Source of the DNA: Lycocorax pyrrhopterus obiensis | Lineage: Eukaryota; Chordata; Aves; Passeriformes; Paradisaeidae | NCBI GenBank assembly: GCA_014706295.1 | Contig: JACSVZ010000011.1 | Coordinates: 10,158,163 to 10,222,162, forward strand | Direction of reading: 5' to 3' | Length of the DNA stretch: 64,000 nt | Shown here: positions 34,201-48,150 of the stretch, piece by piece | Numbering within the stretch: position 1 is the first letter of the stretch | Layout of the letters: the number at the start of each line of letters is the position of its first letter | Notes under the pieces: generated by a model | The model's input: only the letters and a program-made list of their open reading frames with translations | Database searches by the model: none | Told to the model about the DNA's origin: nothing | Translations under genes and position numbers: made by a program

Positions 34201-37200
34201 TCCTGGCCCTCTGGTAACCAGCTGAAGCAGGAGCCCAGCTGGTATATCTTCACCCTTGCATACCAACATCTTTCACTGATTCACAGATTTCCTCATATCC
34301 TCAGTACTTCCTCTACTGCTTAACAATCTTTGAACAGTAGTTTGAAGATAAATGCTGTTTTACCTTGCAATGCCTGCGTCTGAACCAAGGAATGAATTAT
34401 TTTATTTTTTTTTTAAATCATAATCTCATAATGATCTTCGTAAGCTCCATTTGTCAAAAGGTCATAAATTTGAGAACCCATCAAAGGTTTGCTAAAGAAA
34501 TCCTTAACACTGAATATTATCTGGTTTGAATCTTGTGAGTTTGGATGGCATTTCAGCAGGTAATGCTACAAAGAAGAGTTCCTAATATGTTTAAGTCAAG
34601 CGTTCAGTCTCTTATTTTCTCACACATACACATGCACACTTATCTGCTGCCACCTGTCAAAGTTCACAATTTCAGTCAGATTTTGCCTGCTACACGTAGA
34701 CTGTGTCAATCTAAAAATACCCTGAGCAGCAGAGACATCTGATGTTTCTTTGTTGCATTCTGAATTTTAGGGTGCATGTATCCTGTGCTTAGTTTTTAAG
34801 CTTCCTTGCAAGGTTTACAGATCTTTTGTATTCACCATTTGGTGTGCGCTCTGTTTGAGTAAGGGAGGTGGTAAACGTTGGATGGGAGCAGGCGAGGGGA
34901 CAGCAAAGGGGATGCCATCAGTTTTAACTGCATCTTAGGAAAGAATATGCTTACCCTGAGGGTACGTGGAAAGTGGAAGCTTCAGAGTTGGAGTTTCTTG
35001 TGGGAGAAGATGACAAGCAAAGTGATCTTTGCAGGTGCTGTTGACCAGTGAAGTAGGAAGAAGGCAGTTCACTATTTATGTGGTGGAAAATATTAGATGG
35101 GAGTGCACAGAATAGAGAGAAATAAATTTAACCTCATGCTGTAAACACCAGCTTGAGGAAATAGACTCTGAAGACCATTGTCAGGGAAAAGCAGCAGAGT
35201 CACGAGGGATTCACTGAAGTAAAATAGCTTCAGAGTTTTCATATGAGCCAGGATAAAACTTCACAGTTCTGAGGGTTTCTCAGCACTACTGTAGATGTAT
35301 TTGTGTGATGTTACTTGGTTGTTTGCAATTGAATCATACAGGCTGTGTACGTTTGGACTTTTAGGCCCAATTGAATTGGGAGCAAATTACACATAACTGC
35401 ACCGGCCATGAAGGACTGGTAATTAAGATGTGGAAAGAGAAGGAAGTCCTTATTCACCAGAATGTCCATATAACTCCATGTCTGCTTTCATTGTAGTCAC
35501 TCAGACTTTTCCATCGCTGTCCGCACGAGAAACATTTAAATCACTATTGACAAATGTAGAAGAGGGAAGGTGGAAGCTGCTTATAATGGTTTGTGTAAAG
35601 GATTGTTGTTTGAACAGCTCTTCTGAGAGAGCTTCTGAAATGATTCCTTTTGTGTTGTCTGTAAAAGCTAAAGTTCAGTTCAGTGAGTTACGTTAATTCT
35701 CTCAGGTCTGTGTACTATCATCTGGGGATTCTTCACTTCCACAAGGACCTTCACAGTATAACTGCATGTTCTAATTATATAATCACACATTTACATCACT
35801 TATATCATTAAGTATAATTGCACTTGCCATGTGAACATGCCATGATAGAGCAAAAATTACTTTGAGAAAAATGATACAACAGAATCTTAAGACATTAAAT
35901 ATGTCAGACATACTTACCAAAATATAGTATAATCTAGATACTAAAAACTCCCATGATGCACAAATATTTGCAAAATCTCTGTGTTTTCTTATGCAAGCAC
36001 TTGTGAAATCTTTGCCTTAATTTGGCGGCAGTTTTTGTTGTTAAACTCATCTAGTGTCTGTGCTGCATAGAAATAATACTCATTGTTGAGAACTGTAGTT
36101 CTGAATGTAAGCAGTTAAACCTTTGTGTATGGATTCTACCATCATATTTATCTAAGGAAATATTATCTAAACGGCTTGATAGTTTTACAAGACTTAGTTA
36201 CAGAAAAACATGGTGCAAGAGTTAGTGTGGCACAAGTCTGCAAGTGGCACTCTCCATTCTATCCCTGGTGTGGTATTGTCAGTGGGAACTGTTGTTCCAC
36301 TGCTGTTGGAACAAAAATATTTTGGATGAGACAGAAGTTCTGTCTTTGAGGTATTGTGAAGGTTGCTAGCATATATTCCACAAGCACTCTGTGAAGAGAA
36401 GAGCCTTGGTCCAAATGGCCATGCAGAGAGGTGTACTCAGACTCATTCCCCAGACTTTTTCATTTGGACCCCAATTTATCTTTTCCTAAAACTATTGATT
36501 TGTGTTGAACAGCTTTTGCCTTTTATTCAGACCTGGCTGGAGTTCAGCAATTTATCTGAAGTTGTGAAGGTAGTCTAGGACAACTCATCAAAGGCTCAGC
36601 AAAAATAGTTTCTTAATGGGAAGTAATTTTCCAATCACCTTATAACAGAGCTGTAATAATACATTGGAGTACCCTTTGATGTAGCTTAAGGCAAACAGTT
36701 GCCTAATAAGAATGCCTAATTGTGTAGGTTTCATTGTACACGGCTCAGGAACAATTTTCAATACCTTCTAAGGTATTATGAGTTACTTTTGACTGAAATT
36801 TAAATTCGAGATTGTATCGTATAATGAAAATGGAGACATGTTGCATTAGCATAATTATATCTCTCTAGTTGTAAATATTTATATAACAATAGTGCAAAGA
36901 CCAAATATAGTTATGTGCTTTTCTTCCAGTTGGTCTAAACATTCAAGAAAAACTAGCTCTTCAGCAGTTCTAGGAATAGTTTACTTGTCAAGTTACAAAT
37001 ACACTTCTGGAGGATTTAAGCTCACCTTTGTAACACAGATTTATTTTTTCTTATTTATTTGCTTCAAATATTTCACTCTTTTTTTTTTATGGTATCCCAT
37101 GAAATTTCTTGTACTTCTAAAAAGAAAGCCCCTTTAAAGTGAAAGTTTCTGTTGGGAAAGTATGCTTATAAATCTCACCTGTACCTTTCTTTTAAAGAGA

Positions 37201-38240
37201 AGCCCAGAGAAGGGACATTGTCTGCTAGGTATCTCTCTGAACATATGGGCTGAATTACTCAGCAAAGAATTGAACTACACTGTTTCAGATTGGTTACGGT
37301 GGTAAAAACTGCCTCACACTGCTCTGCAGAAGAGGGATGGATAAAACGCTCTTTGAACAGTCAAGATTTTTTTAAAATGTCAGTGCAGAGGGCTTGCATT
37401 TGTGTTTGGCTTTCTAGACCTGCCTCTTGACCTTCTAATTACTTGATTTGAAACAGCACTGAGGGTATAATAAAACTGGAGGTTGTCTCTCGTTTGCTTT
37501 ATCATAAATTAAAGCTGTTAGTTTGGTGAGGTGAAAGTAAAGGCAGAGTGTTCATTACTGCTCAAGTGACGGCTTGTCAATAGCACTGCCTTTTAGTTTG
37601 TTCTAGTCAGCACTTGCTGTGCATTTTGTTGGACCACTGGGAAATAAATACAACAAGATTATACATTTGGAATACCACAAGAGTTCATGAAGGGAAAAAC
37701 CAAAAAAAACCCCAACCAGATGATAAATTATACACTTGGTAGAAAGTGACATGCTATCTTGTGCTATTAACAACCAGAGATAATTGCAGTGAATTGTAAT
37801 TGCAGTTTGCAACTTACAGTACAGTGTGTCCAACATCAATCTTAATAGTGAACAAAGCAATTTATATTAAAAGTTAATTCACTTGGTAAGTTTCGGCTGT
37901 GTACAAGGGAGCTAACAGATGTAGCTTTTCAGAAAGTTCAAAGGCATTTGGAACATGGAGAGAAATGCTAATGCAGTAAGCCTCAGAGAAATATTGCATT
38001 ACTACTTGTAATGAAAACAAATGTATGCCATTATATCCCAGTTTGTGTTTATTTAATAAACTATGCAGTTTTGTACATTGAAGAAATTCTGTTTCTGAAT
38101 GTTACAAAACCAGATTTTTAGTCATAGATTATACAAGAATAGCAATTACATATGTATATAGCAAATGGGGTCTAAATTTCCATGTATTTGATTCTATATT
38201 CAATTTTAACTTGCTCCTTTTATGAGTCAGTGCTGAAAAG
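31201..38240. other. Seven-kilobase non-coding desert
   Basis: No gene, RNA gene or recognisable mobile element. All ORFs are under 90 codons and lack domains. Only small structures are seen, such as the hairpin at 33349-33369. Composition is AT-rich with few CpGs throughout. Confidence 0.7.
33349..33369. repeat. Short perfect hairpin
   Basis: GAGCTTTTT (33349-33357) and AAAAAGCTC (33361-33369) pair perfectly across a 3-base loop. It lacks the GC-rich stem and T-tail context of a bacterial terminator and is meaningless as one in a vertebrate. Probably chance. Confidence 0.8.
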
Positions 38241-38270
38241 AGTGTGTGTGTGTATGTGTTTATACATACG
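38241..38270 (+). repeat. Short TG microsatellite
   Basis: An impure (TG)n run (GTGTGTGTGTATGTG) followed by ATACATACG. Short and unremarkable. Confidence 0.8.
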
Positions 38271-38429
38271 TATTACTGGAATTTTTAAATCTAGGCCTTT
38301 ATTCTGGAATTGTTTAGTAGTGCCCAGGGTATTTTGCTAGGTTGCCTGATTATAATTACTCTAGATTTTGAGTGATATCTTTAATTGGGTTTAATTAAAA
38401 TGAAACTTTATTTTGGGAGAGCCTAACAC

Positions 38430-38700
38430 CCCTTCTCATGGAGATGATAATCTGGCATTCACTGACCATCCACTGGTGCCCTCCTGTCTGGGAGAGCTTC
38501 TGCGTACCCACTGACTTTGTTTTGTGGGCTACAGCACTTCACATGTACTTTGACAGGCATTACCATTCTCTGAGTGTTGTGGTCAGTCCTTGGTGCTCAT
38601 CAAATGACAGAGAATTCCCTGATCTGCAGAGTCATGTTCCAAACACGTAGTGCTGTGCTCTGGGACTGGCTGTGCGTTGGTGGGTGACCACTGATACCGT
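38430..38700. other. GC-raised block, unassigned
   Basis: Composition rises above the flanks, and a 70-codon plus-strand ORF is open at 38438-38650. No domain, splice context or repeat family was recognised. It may be a conserved element or a transposon too old to identify. Confidence 0.35.
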
Positions 38701-39960
38701 TTGAAAACACAGGGTGAAAGTGCTGCTGTTTTTGGTAGTTAGGTGGCAAAGTATGAAAATCTCCAAATTAAGACATAGTTACATTTGCCTAACTGGATAA
38801 TTGCTATGTTTTTAGAATGGGGAAAAACATTGAGAGGGAAGGGGGTTGAGAAGGTTTTACTTACTGTCACCTTATGCATCCCCATCTCGTTCAGAGGGTT
38901 CATCCAACAGAAGGGAGCATTGCTCCCCATTTTGTACCATCTTGCTTTTCCATAAACATCTTGTCCTTATGAGAGAGCAGAGTTCATTCATGTGTAAGTC
39001 TTGTCTAGGGTTTCACCCAGTGTGAGCTGCTTTCGTTCTACTGAATTCAGTGGAACAAAGACATTTAACACTAGCTAATGATTCATTCTCGCAGGAGTTT
39101 GGGGAGTAGCTGAAAAGCTGGACTGAGCCTATTTTTCTTCTTCATGACATTATTTTTGTTAGGTAGTTAAGAATGTGTAATTCAGAACTAACAATCTTGT
39201 TTAGATGGATAGCTTGGAGCTTTGCTTGTCTCTGCTGAAGGAAATCCAGAGCTGCACTAAATGTCTTATACATGTGTCTTATGTTGTCTCTCTTATACAA
39301 TGTACACATGTGCATTAGGCAGGGTTAGGGTTTCAGTAAAGATCTGTCCTATTAAAAAGACAATCTTAGATTATTTGGTCATTAAAGTTTTCATGTGGAG
39401 ATAAACTAGCAGTATGTAGTAGCACACTTTTAAATTTGATTGCAAATACTTGGCTGGAATTAATTTTCTCCTGTAAAACAACATACTGAATCTGACATAA
39501 ATTGGCAGGAAAAGTAATTTGAGAAACATAGCTTAGAAGCGTTACATATAATTTTCCATTTGTTTTAGCAAAAGTCATCTACAGATCTAAGGGATGTTTT
39601 GACAGCCAGTCATTATGGATGTACATTATCCTATTCAAATTATTTTTGTTTATTTTTTCATAGGTAATAGTAGAATTATTAAAAATACAGAAAAGTATAT
39701 TTTACTTCATTTTATCAGGAGCAAGTTTCTGCATATGTGAATTACACTAAGTTGTGTAATTAGTTTTCCAGACAAGGGCATGTGGTGCTGGCTGTATTTA
39801 TATTTTATATGTCATAATAGGAATTAAGTTCTTTCCCTTAGCTTTTTGACTGTAAGTGCATGTTCCATGTATTATTCTGCTAGCAGAACACCTATCCAAA
39901 AAAACATCAAACCAAATTGATCCTAAAATGTTTGTCTAGTCTGTAACCCATTTTACACTG
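38701..39960. other. Non-coding desert
   Basis: AT-rich, no gene or repeat recognised. Confidence 0.65.
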
Positions 39961-40420
39961 AAAAGTAGAGGGAAGTTGGACAGGGCAATGTGTAGAATCA
40001 CTGCTCCTGGCACTGGAACATCTGCCTGCCAGCATGGGCAGGTGGATAAACACAGGAGTAGGGCTGTAAGTTCGGAGCAAGGATCCATCAAACTCCTGTT
40101 CTGCCTTCAGGAATGGCCACGTGCAGATACACAGGGAATAAGGACAGGGCAGGTACAAATGGTATTTTATTCAGTCTCTAGGTATGAATGAAGGGGATTC
40201 TTAGCTGTGATGCCAAGGCCCCAGTGCTGTGTCTGGGCAGCTATTCCAGATGTGTGCTGCAATAGCCTTGGAGTGACCGACTCTTGCACTGGCGCAGTGG
40301 TGGAGACTTGCCTGGCAGGGACTCGCTTTCCCTCTCTTCACGTGGCACTGGGGTACAGTAGCAGTGCATGAGGCTGGGAAGCACAGGCTGGAATGGAGTA
40401 AGATTGTCTTGCAGGAAAAA
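39961..40420. other. GC-raised block, unassigned
   Basis: About 450 bases are richer in GC, with several CpGs (GTTCGGAGC, CCACGTGC, GACCGAC, GGCGCAGTGG, CTCGCTTTC, TCACGTGG). Two CACGTG E-box type sites occur, near 40117 and 40339. ORFs are open on both strands (39907-40158 minus, 39976-40191 plus, 40241-40438 minus) without recognisable protein content. Likely regulatory, or an old insertion with retained GC. Confidence 0.35.
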
Positions 40421-43400
40421 AATTATTGGAAAACACAAGGAATCAAATTTTTGAAAAGCCCAGCAGTTAAAACCTTCTATTTAACAATCTGGTTAAAGGA
40501 GACAGGTTTTCACAGGAGTTCACGTACCATGTACGTATTTACTCTCCTTATATACACATTCCATAAAAAGGTGTGCCTGTCTTCTTCCCCAGGCACTCTT
40601 TGAGAAATGTCAAAAGTGCAATTATAGAGCTAGACTACTTGGGACCCTTCATTCACCTAGAAATTAACATAAATCATAATCTGGGAACAGACTTTATTCC
40701 TAGGCTTCATTGTCTCCCACCAGAACAGTTAAATGGTCAGACATCAGAATTACTGAGCTGTTAGAAACTCTTCACCCAGAACAGAATTTATTTGGTTTTT
40801 GCACATGGATGTCCATAGCAGGAAAATTCCTGAAAATTAGTCTTGTGAGTCAGATGTGGCTTAGTATTGCTCTTTCTTTGTGTAAATGATGTCACCTTGT
40901 CCATTAATGAGAATTTTTAGCATTAATTTGTCGTATGTTCAGCACCTGCTTCAGAGAAAAAGTTGCAAAGTGTTAAAAAAGAAACTTAGTGTCAGGAATT
41001 TATTAATAATGAAAATGAGCGACATGGGAAGAGCATGAAGGATTCTACAAGGTAAGTAATGGAGCATGCCATGAAATACCTTTTAATGTACTTGAAATAA
41101 TTTACAGTATTCCTGAAACCGAAAAATGTAAGTAACAGAAGAATCTGCTATGATATTTTTACTTCTTCAAAATTGAAATATATTAGGGATAAGAAGAGAA
41201 ACAGGAAGCAGAAGACATTGACTAGCAACTCCTTTTTAAATATTAGGGTACTAGAACTAGATTAACTGGTTTACCAGTGGAGTTGGAGAAATAAAAGCAA
41301 TAAGTTTGATAGTTGTAAATTTTAAGTTCCTATTGTTTCTTTGCCAGATTCCAAGAAATCGTATGCACATAGGGAAATACTTGCACATTTTGGTAAAAAT
41401 TCAGTACCTTCAATTACAGTTTTATGTTTGCATTCTGTGTTCACTAATACAAACATCATTATGTTAGTCCTTCCATATTACTTTTTGGCTGTAGATCTCT
41501 GAACAGCTTACTGAGACGTAAATAATTTTGTATTTCAGGAAATTGATGAACAGAAAACTCATCCAAAGTGACTTTGAAATATTGTGGTGTGTTACTTTAT
41601 TTAACAACTTCTAATTATCCTTTCAAACAGTAAAACCAGTATCCTATTTGGATAGCATGCCACATAATGGAAATGAAAAATATGCGCTAAAGAAACAAGA
41701 TTACAGAGACCGTTGTCTGAAAACAATTTGCTGAAAGCATTTAGGGGCCATTCTTGCAAAATAAGGATGTGTTAAAAAAAAAATATTCCTGTAAGGAATT
41801 TTAATGAGATCCTCTTCGAACTTGAACCTAGTTCCAGTTCTTAGGACTTTTGTGGGGAAAAACAAGTCTAACTCTGGTTGCATCAAGACAAATGAAACCA
41901 GGTCAGGAAACCCAGCTCCTCCACCACTATAGCCTGTGAAAACACGATCCGGCCTGAATATTTGGTGTGGTGTCTGTGCTAGGAAGAAGCATGAACAATT
42001 CTGGTAAAGTAGTGAAAATAGGAATTTGGGGTTTGGAGAGGTTTTTTTTGTTATTATGAAATATGCAAAATGGGTGAAGTTATTGCAAGCTGGATGTTTG
42101 CTGCTGTGCATTTGTGTTTCAGGATCGCAAGTAGCTCTCTGGTTTTTAAGCATTAGAAAAGAGATGTCAGTGGGAATATATTTTTTTTTCTAAAGTAAAC
42201 ACACAAGTAGCAGGGTTAAACAAAGAAAAGTTTAGGTTATTAAATAAAGTTCTCATACTTCTTACTCGCTCAAGATATTTGCAGCAAGTTCTCTGGAGTA
42301 GAAAATGAAGGGAATGTGCCATGCAATTTTTCTTTAGCCTTTTTGCAATGCAACAGGGCAATCGATACAAATCTTTGCAGTAATCATATATTGATTTTCC
42401 TAGAATATAACTCCATTTAAAGCATTTTTATCCCCAGGAGTGAAAGCATTGGAGGCTATCAAAGGAGGAAGTAGCTTTCCTTGACCCCATCTGCAGTTCA
42501 CATTGATTAACAGAGGCTAGGTAAAATAAATAAATATGTGTGAGAGAGAATAAAGAAGAAAGAGTCACAGAAAGGTTAATACTGGCTGGGGAGAAACATA
42601 ATTATAGTGCATTAGGGTTTTTGTAAAATTATTAGGTCAGGATAAGCTAACAAGTGACTTGGAGAAGGTGGATTCTTCATTAAGTCAGAGCCAAATATTG
42701 CAATACCCATTTTTCACTGACTGTGCTACAAGTTCAAATAATGTGGAGCTTTCTAATGATCTGCCCCTGTGCACATGCAGGTATCAGGACAGTGAAATTG
42801 AGTTGAAACTGGTAGGTTTTCACTTTACCCTGTAATGGAACGTCTGTTATGATATACTGAGCCTGGGACAAATTCATAGTGAGTGTGTAGAGGTGGCATT
42901 GAAAGAAGCTTGATGAATCCATGACATTTTTTTTTCATTAATTGTAAAAATGCTGTTGTTGTAGATGGTTTTTAAAAGCTGCAAAAACACAATTTTATGA
43001 AAGATTAAATATCATGCAAGATATTATTTTAAGATCATTTCAGTAAGAGACTGAAGCAAGTCTCTTCTACTTTCATGTGCTGAATACAGTTTTCAGTGTT
43101 TAACCTCTTGGTTTATTCACTGGAACTGCAAAGTAGACGATGTCACATCTCATGTAAGTATCACACTCTCCTAGGAGACAGTAAAACCAAGGCCATATGC
43201 CATAATTTTGGAATCAGATTTTTCTCAAAGTCAGGAATTTTGGGATTTTGTGATTTGTCTTAGCGGCCCCAAAAAGTCCCTGCAGCCCATCCCATGCATC
43301 TCTATACTTTCAATCCGGCAGTTTTACCTCCTCTCCTGCCACTTCGGTCATTTCCTGGCCCTTATCCTCACATCCCTGTGTTTTTGTGGCTGAAGCTAAA

Positions 43401-45160
43401 TTCTCCTAGATCAGCCTTTATTAAATTAAAAGGTGTGTGTAGCCTCATTATCCTTTGCAGTGCGTTGTAGTTGATACTGTTTATTTTACCAGCAGCTTCA
43501 GAGCTATTTTGCTTCAGGCAAAGCAACTACTACACATTGTCAGATAAAGTACCTTATCTGTCAGCAGCACTCTTGTGAATTAATCATAATTCAATAGGTT
43601 TACTAATCAAGATTTGAGATGAATGTTTTGATAGAGCAATCAGATTTGTCCAATCTATCATTACTTGACAGTTGCTTTAGGCAGAGTGCTAACTTGGCAT
43701 TAGGACCTGGTTTGGATCAGTTTGGTGTGGCCCCACCAGTCAGTGGCATCAGTTATTGAAGTGAGGGACATCTACATAGGTACTAGTTATCGTTCTTTTT
43801 CAGTTTGAGAGAGACTGGAGTGAAGCTGAGGTCAGGCAGCTCACACCTACCCTGTTCCACATTATCAAAACATTTTTGAACTAGGAGTTCACTTTGTCAT
43901 TTTCACAAATAACAAAACTATTCCAAGCTTGCTGACAAATCTGAGACATGATTTATGGTTGCATATGTAAACATTGCTTAGGACTGAAAGGGTCACTGGA
44001 ATAGAAAGGAGATAAAGTTAATATATTGTTAAGTGTTGCTAATTATGAATCAAGTCACGTCTAATGTCACTAAAATTTGTTCTTTATTTTGCCCAGTTAA
44101 ACATTCTTGGGGGTAATTTACAACGTAGCTTGCAGCAGTTTCCTCAATTTGAAAGCATAAATGAAGGCTTTCATTGTATATTGACATATTTTTCTTGTTA
44201 AGCAATGTTTAAAGTACTGATACAAGGTGCTGTAATAGTGGGTTAGACTGCAAGTGCAAGTTTGGTACATTGTAGTCAATAATGCATTAGTGTGGGAAAA
44301 TGAAGAAGAGAATTGATGTGTTTGGGGTTTTTTTAAGATGGGTGGAGAAGAAGAAAAAAAAAGCCTTCAAACATCCACAGCTAAATATAGACCTATTTTC
44401 TTAGTTCATGTAATTTTAGGGTATGTGTTAGTAGTATGAACACAATACATGTGTGGACCTCTAGTTTCATCATTGTTTCAGCATATATTCTTTCTCTCAT
44501 GCTAATCTTACGGTACTCGTGACTTTGGGGAGAGCATGTACATGGTGATGTGATGGGAAGCCCACCGTGCACTTCCTCTGTATAGACAGTGGCTGTAGCT
44601 GGAGCTTGTTCTTGTGCAGCAGGTACAGAGAACTGTCTACCCATTACATCCTCTTGAAGCTTAACACAGAGCTAAAACCAGTCCTTTACCAATGGGATGT
44701 CAGCTCTTGTGTCTACGTACAGTTTCTCTTTTAATAATTCGAAAACTTGAAACACATTAGGTAAAAGAAGAAGCTAAAAAGTACTAGTTCTAATATAGAT
44801 ATTCAGCCCTAAGCCTCAAAAACCAAAAACCTGCAGGCTTAACATTTTATATAGCAGAAATTAAATGCCTGTACTTTTGCAGTTGGAGGAGTTTAGTACA
44901 ATGCTGGGGTAACTTGCCTTGCTGATATTTTGGTAGCAGTGTCATTTAGTGATGACTTCAGAAGACCGTGGTATAAATATTTGTGTTCACTTGATGTTAA
45001 ATAAGCAAACAGAGTGCTAGATTGTTGCAGCCCTGCTTTAGTTGCTTTCCTGGAGTATTCTGTGAGCTCTAAAGGTTCACTAACTCTCAGAATACCTGCA
45101 CCGCTGCTTTCTAAAGTCCTGGTGCAAATACTTCTTGGAAACTGCACTGGAATAAGGCTG
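40421..45160. other. Non-coding desert
   Basis: No gene or recognised repeat. It includes the longest ORF of the window (41701-42153, minus, 150 codons), judged a chance frame. The other ORFs are under 90 codons. Confidence 0.65.
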
Positions 45161-45380
45161 CCAGCCGCACTAAAGAGTATTGGCAGGTGAGCTGAGTCAC
45201 AGTCTAATGATCACCCGACCTGTATTGAATCTGTGGCAGACAGTGAGGACAATAACTCCTCTCAGTAATGATCAATGAGATACTTTTCTGGTTAACTTCA
45301 GCACAAGTGGAATGCCTTCAGTACCTGCTGCTTGCCAGGGAGAACATTCCTGTGTCATCTTGTAGAGCAACACTAATTAG
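45161..45380. promoter_or_regulatory. Candidate conserved element with AP-1/MAF-type site
   Basis: GCTGAGTCAC at 45191-45200 contains TGAGTCA preceded by GC, the arrangement of AP-1 and MAF half-site motifs. The block keeps two CpGs (CAGCCGCAC, ACCCGACC) and holds TAATGATCA-type homeodomain cores. There is no repeat signature. Function is inferred from appearance only. Confidence 0.25.
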
Positions 45381-48091
45381 TAAAAAAACCCCAAAGTGAT
45401 ACTCGAGTGCAAGAAAAAATGAACCTCTAATTTTAACATTTTGGGTGCTTTTTAGCATAGCCTGCCAAATGTAAAAAGAAAAGACAAGAATACCATTTTA
45501 TGACTTTTATTTTAAAAAGATTTTTTTTATTTTTGCCACTCACTACTGTGCTAAAAGCCAAAGTGAATATTATTTGTACTCACTGCTCGTAAAATACCAT
45601 AGGCCTGTTTCTGTGGAGTGATGAGAATTACATTGACTTTGCCACCACAGGATTCCTTCTAATATCCTGTCAACATTCTCATGCCCTGCATTTACTGCTG
45701 TGCTCAAATCCCATCTCTCCATAACATTTAAAAGGAATAATGAAAGAGCATCTTTGCCAGTACCAAACTACCCCATTGTTTCATTTGTGCACTGAACTGC
45801 TGTTGATTATTTTGCAAGTTCCCTCTACCTGATACTACCTGGGTGAGAATTTTTCCTGTGGAAATTTAGATGAAGAAGGCTTTTTGATGATCAATGAAGT
45901 ACTGTGTATGTAAAGTGGTTAATTAAATTTCTTCCCTTCCTCCATCAAATTGTGCAAGTTAAAAATCCCATTCTGAGGTTCTCCACTCACTCAAAACCCC
46001 AGTGCGTTGACAGCCACCTTTGACTTCATTTTCTTCTTGATAAAATCTATCATGACACGCAAGAGTGCCTTGCTCATGTGAGATGAATGATGGTCCTTCA
46101 TACTTACTACAACAACATGAGATTAACATAGATCAAAGATTCGCTAGAGTTATTAAGAGTAGGCAGTCTCCACATACTTAATATATCTGGATTTTTTTTC
46201 TGTTTTGCTAGTTAACATATCAAACTAATAAATAGCAATGAGTCATTCTGCTTTTTTTTCCTTTAGAGTGCTAATAAATGTATATGAGTTGACAGTTTTA
46301 TAATGGTGAAGAGATAAAAAATGTTCTTGGTAAAAAGATGCTCTGTGTGAATACTTGTATGCATTTCTGTTCACATGGTCATATATCTAACACCTGTGTG
46401 ATCCCTCAGGCGATTCAGTCACTCATTTTTCCTGCCAATTTGCTTGCTTCATTTTGATCTATGTTTGCTATCATTTGTCAACTGACACCTTTAGCATGTT
46501 TTCACATCAGTTGTTTTGAGAACATGAATGCTGATAATTACATCAGTGCTGCCCCACTGCAGAAGTATAGACTAGACAGTCACCTGGGACTAGTGTTTTA
46601 TAAGTTATTTAACAGTTATTAATTTCTGATTTTCATGTGTTGCAAAATTGCTGGTTGCTTATCACTTTCTCTCATTGCAGATTTGTAGCAGTAACTACAG
46701 CTCCTCCATTAAGTGCATGTAACAATGGCTTCAGTATTTGAGCTTTTGGTTGGGTCTTTTCCCCAGCTGTACATCTCTTGCCTCCCCTCAGATAGGTGCC
46801 AAAGACCTAAAGAATAGTCTCAGATTTCCAGTGCCTCAGTTTTTCTCAACTTCCTTAGTTTAAAGCAGAATTCCCCAGAGTTTGTGCATGCACACGGCCG
46901 CCATCTCTGCATTCCTAAATTTCCATGAAAGACCAGCCTTTTTCATGACTTACTGCGGTTCCCTGAGGGCTTCATGCAAATATTCTTACAAGTGTCAGGC
47001 ATTCCTTGTAACTTATGTTTTTTTCTCATTACCATGGTAGTTCCATCATCCGGTTCTGGGTTCTGGTTGCTCCTCCTTTCTGTGGGAGCAGTCTTCTCTC
47101 TAGCATTCACTTTTAAAAGTGAGCGTAGGTGAGATCTAGAGAGTAATTGTGGTTCCCACTCATATATGGCTTTGCAAAAACAAGATATCCTAGAAGACTC
47201 CTTGTGAAAGTTAATTTTCATTTTAGTCAACTGGTTCTTATGGTTTTCTTCCCCAAACCTCATGCCTTGAGAATGGAAGCGTTCAGTGCAAGGAGTAACT
47301 TGTCTTTCTGTGTACATGGGACTAAACATTTCACCAAACCTTTGCCTTTTTATTTAGATAAAGATCTAGAGACATCATGAAATAAGCCAGAAACTCATTG
47401 AAACACATTACTGTAGCAGAAACATATTTCGTGTCTAAGCACTAGATGAAGCTCCTTAACACAAGTTTTAAATAAAACAAAAATTGTTCCAGTAGTGTTA
47501 AACAGTGCTACTGCTTTAAAAGAGACTTACCCCAAAGGGCTTATTACCACAATTTTCCGAGTCTTTAATTTATTATGTGCTCGGTGTTTTACTACCTTTC
47601 CCAGATTTTAGTTATCTCAGCCCCACTCTTGAGTGCTGAAAGGTCAAGAGGTGCACTGCAAAGGCTGCGAGTGGAAAGGCACATCAATGCTAAAATGTTT
47701 AGACTATTTGAAATCAAGGAATACAATATAAAGCTGTTTACTTCTGAAGTGCTTGTGTATGTTTTGAAATCCAGCACAAGCCTTCTTTAAACATTGTAAT
47801 GCATAATTAGCATTTACCTTTGTATCTATGCATGTCTTCATAAGTGTCTAGAACAGGATTTACTGGAAATCTAAGTATGTGAGTTGTGGGCTTATGTTTT
47901 TACTCTTTTTTTTTTTTTTAATTTGGGGTTTTTTTGCTGAAATTTTGACTTTTTAGTGTGTCTTCCACAAGGAGACAAAGTGCTACTGCATTCACAACAA
48001 CAAACATGCAGTCTGCAAACATCCAGATGTACATGTGTTGTAGAGGACACACGATTTTGTTGTTTAAAAATACAAATAAATAAGTATATAA
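45381..48091. other. Non-coding desert, partly CNE-like
   Basis: No gene. The 128-codon minus-strand ORF at 46943-47329 has no recognisable domain. A stretch at 45890-46120 is unique-looking and moderately GC-raised (CCCAGTGCGTTGACAGCC, CATGACACGCAAGAG) but is not strong enough to call. A 14-T run lies at 47906-47919. Confidence 0.6.
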
Positions 48092-48150
48092 ATAAATTTA
48101 TATAGCACCTTTTATCCCTAAGGATCCCAAAGTATTTTAGAAAACTCCTA
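48092..48150. repeat. Old vertebrate interspersed-repeat fragment, family unassigned
   Basis: ATTTATATAGCACCTTTTAT followed by CCCTAAGGATCCCAAAGTAT resembles a motif common in old vertebrate repeats (TATAGCGCCTTTCATCCAAG then GGATCTCAAAGCGCTTTA), recalled from general knowledge. Only about 60 bases are recognisable. Confidence 0.5.

Noticed and set aside
41049..41058. AAGGTAAGTAA splice-donor consensus
   Set aside because: It stands alone, with no open frame upstream and no matching acceptor; such strings arise by chance in desert DNA.
41701..42153. Longest ORF of the window, 150 codons on the minus strand
   Set aside because: No recognisable domain, no signal or membrane pattern and no splice or promoter context. 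One frame of this length is not surprising in 64 kb read six ways.
46943..47329. 128-codon minus-strand ORF rich in Lys, Arg and Ser
   Set aside because: Composition reflects the local bases. No family was recognised, and a plus-strand ORF overlaps it.
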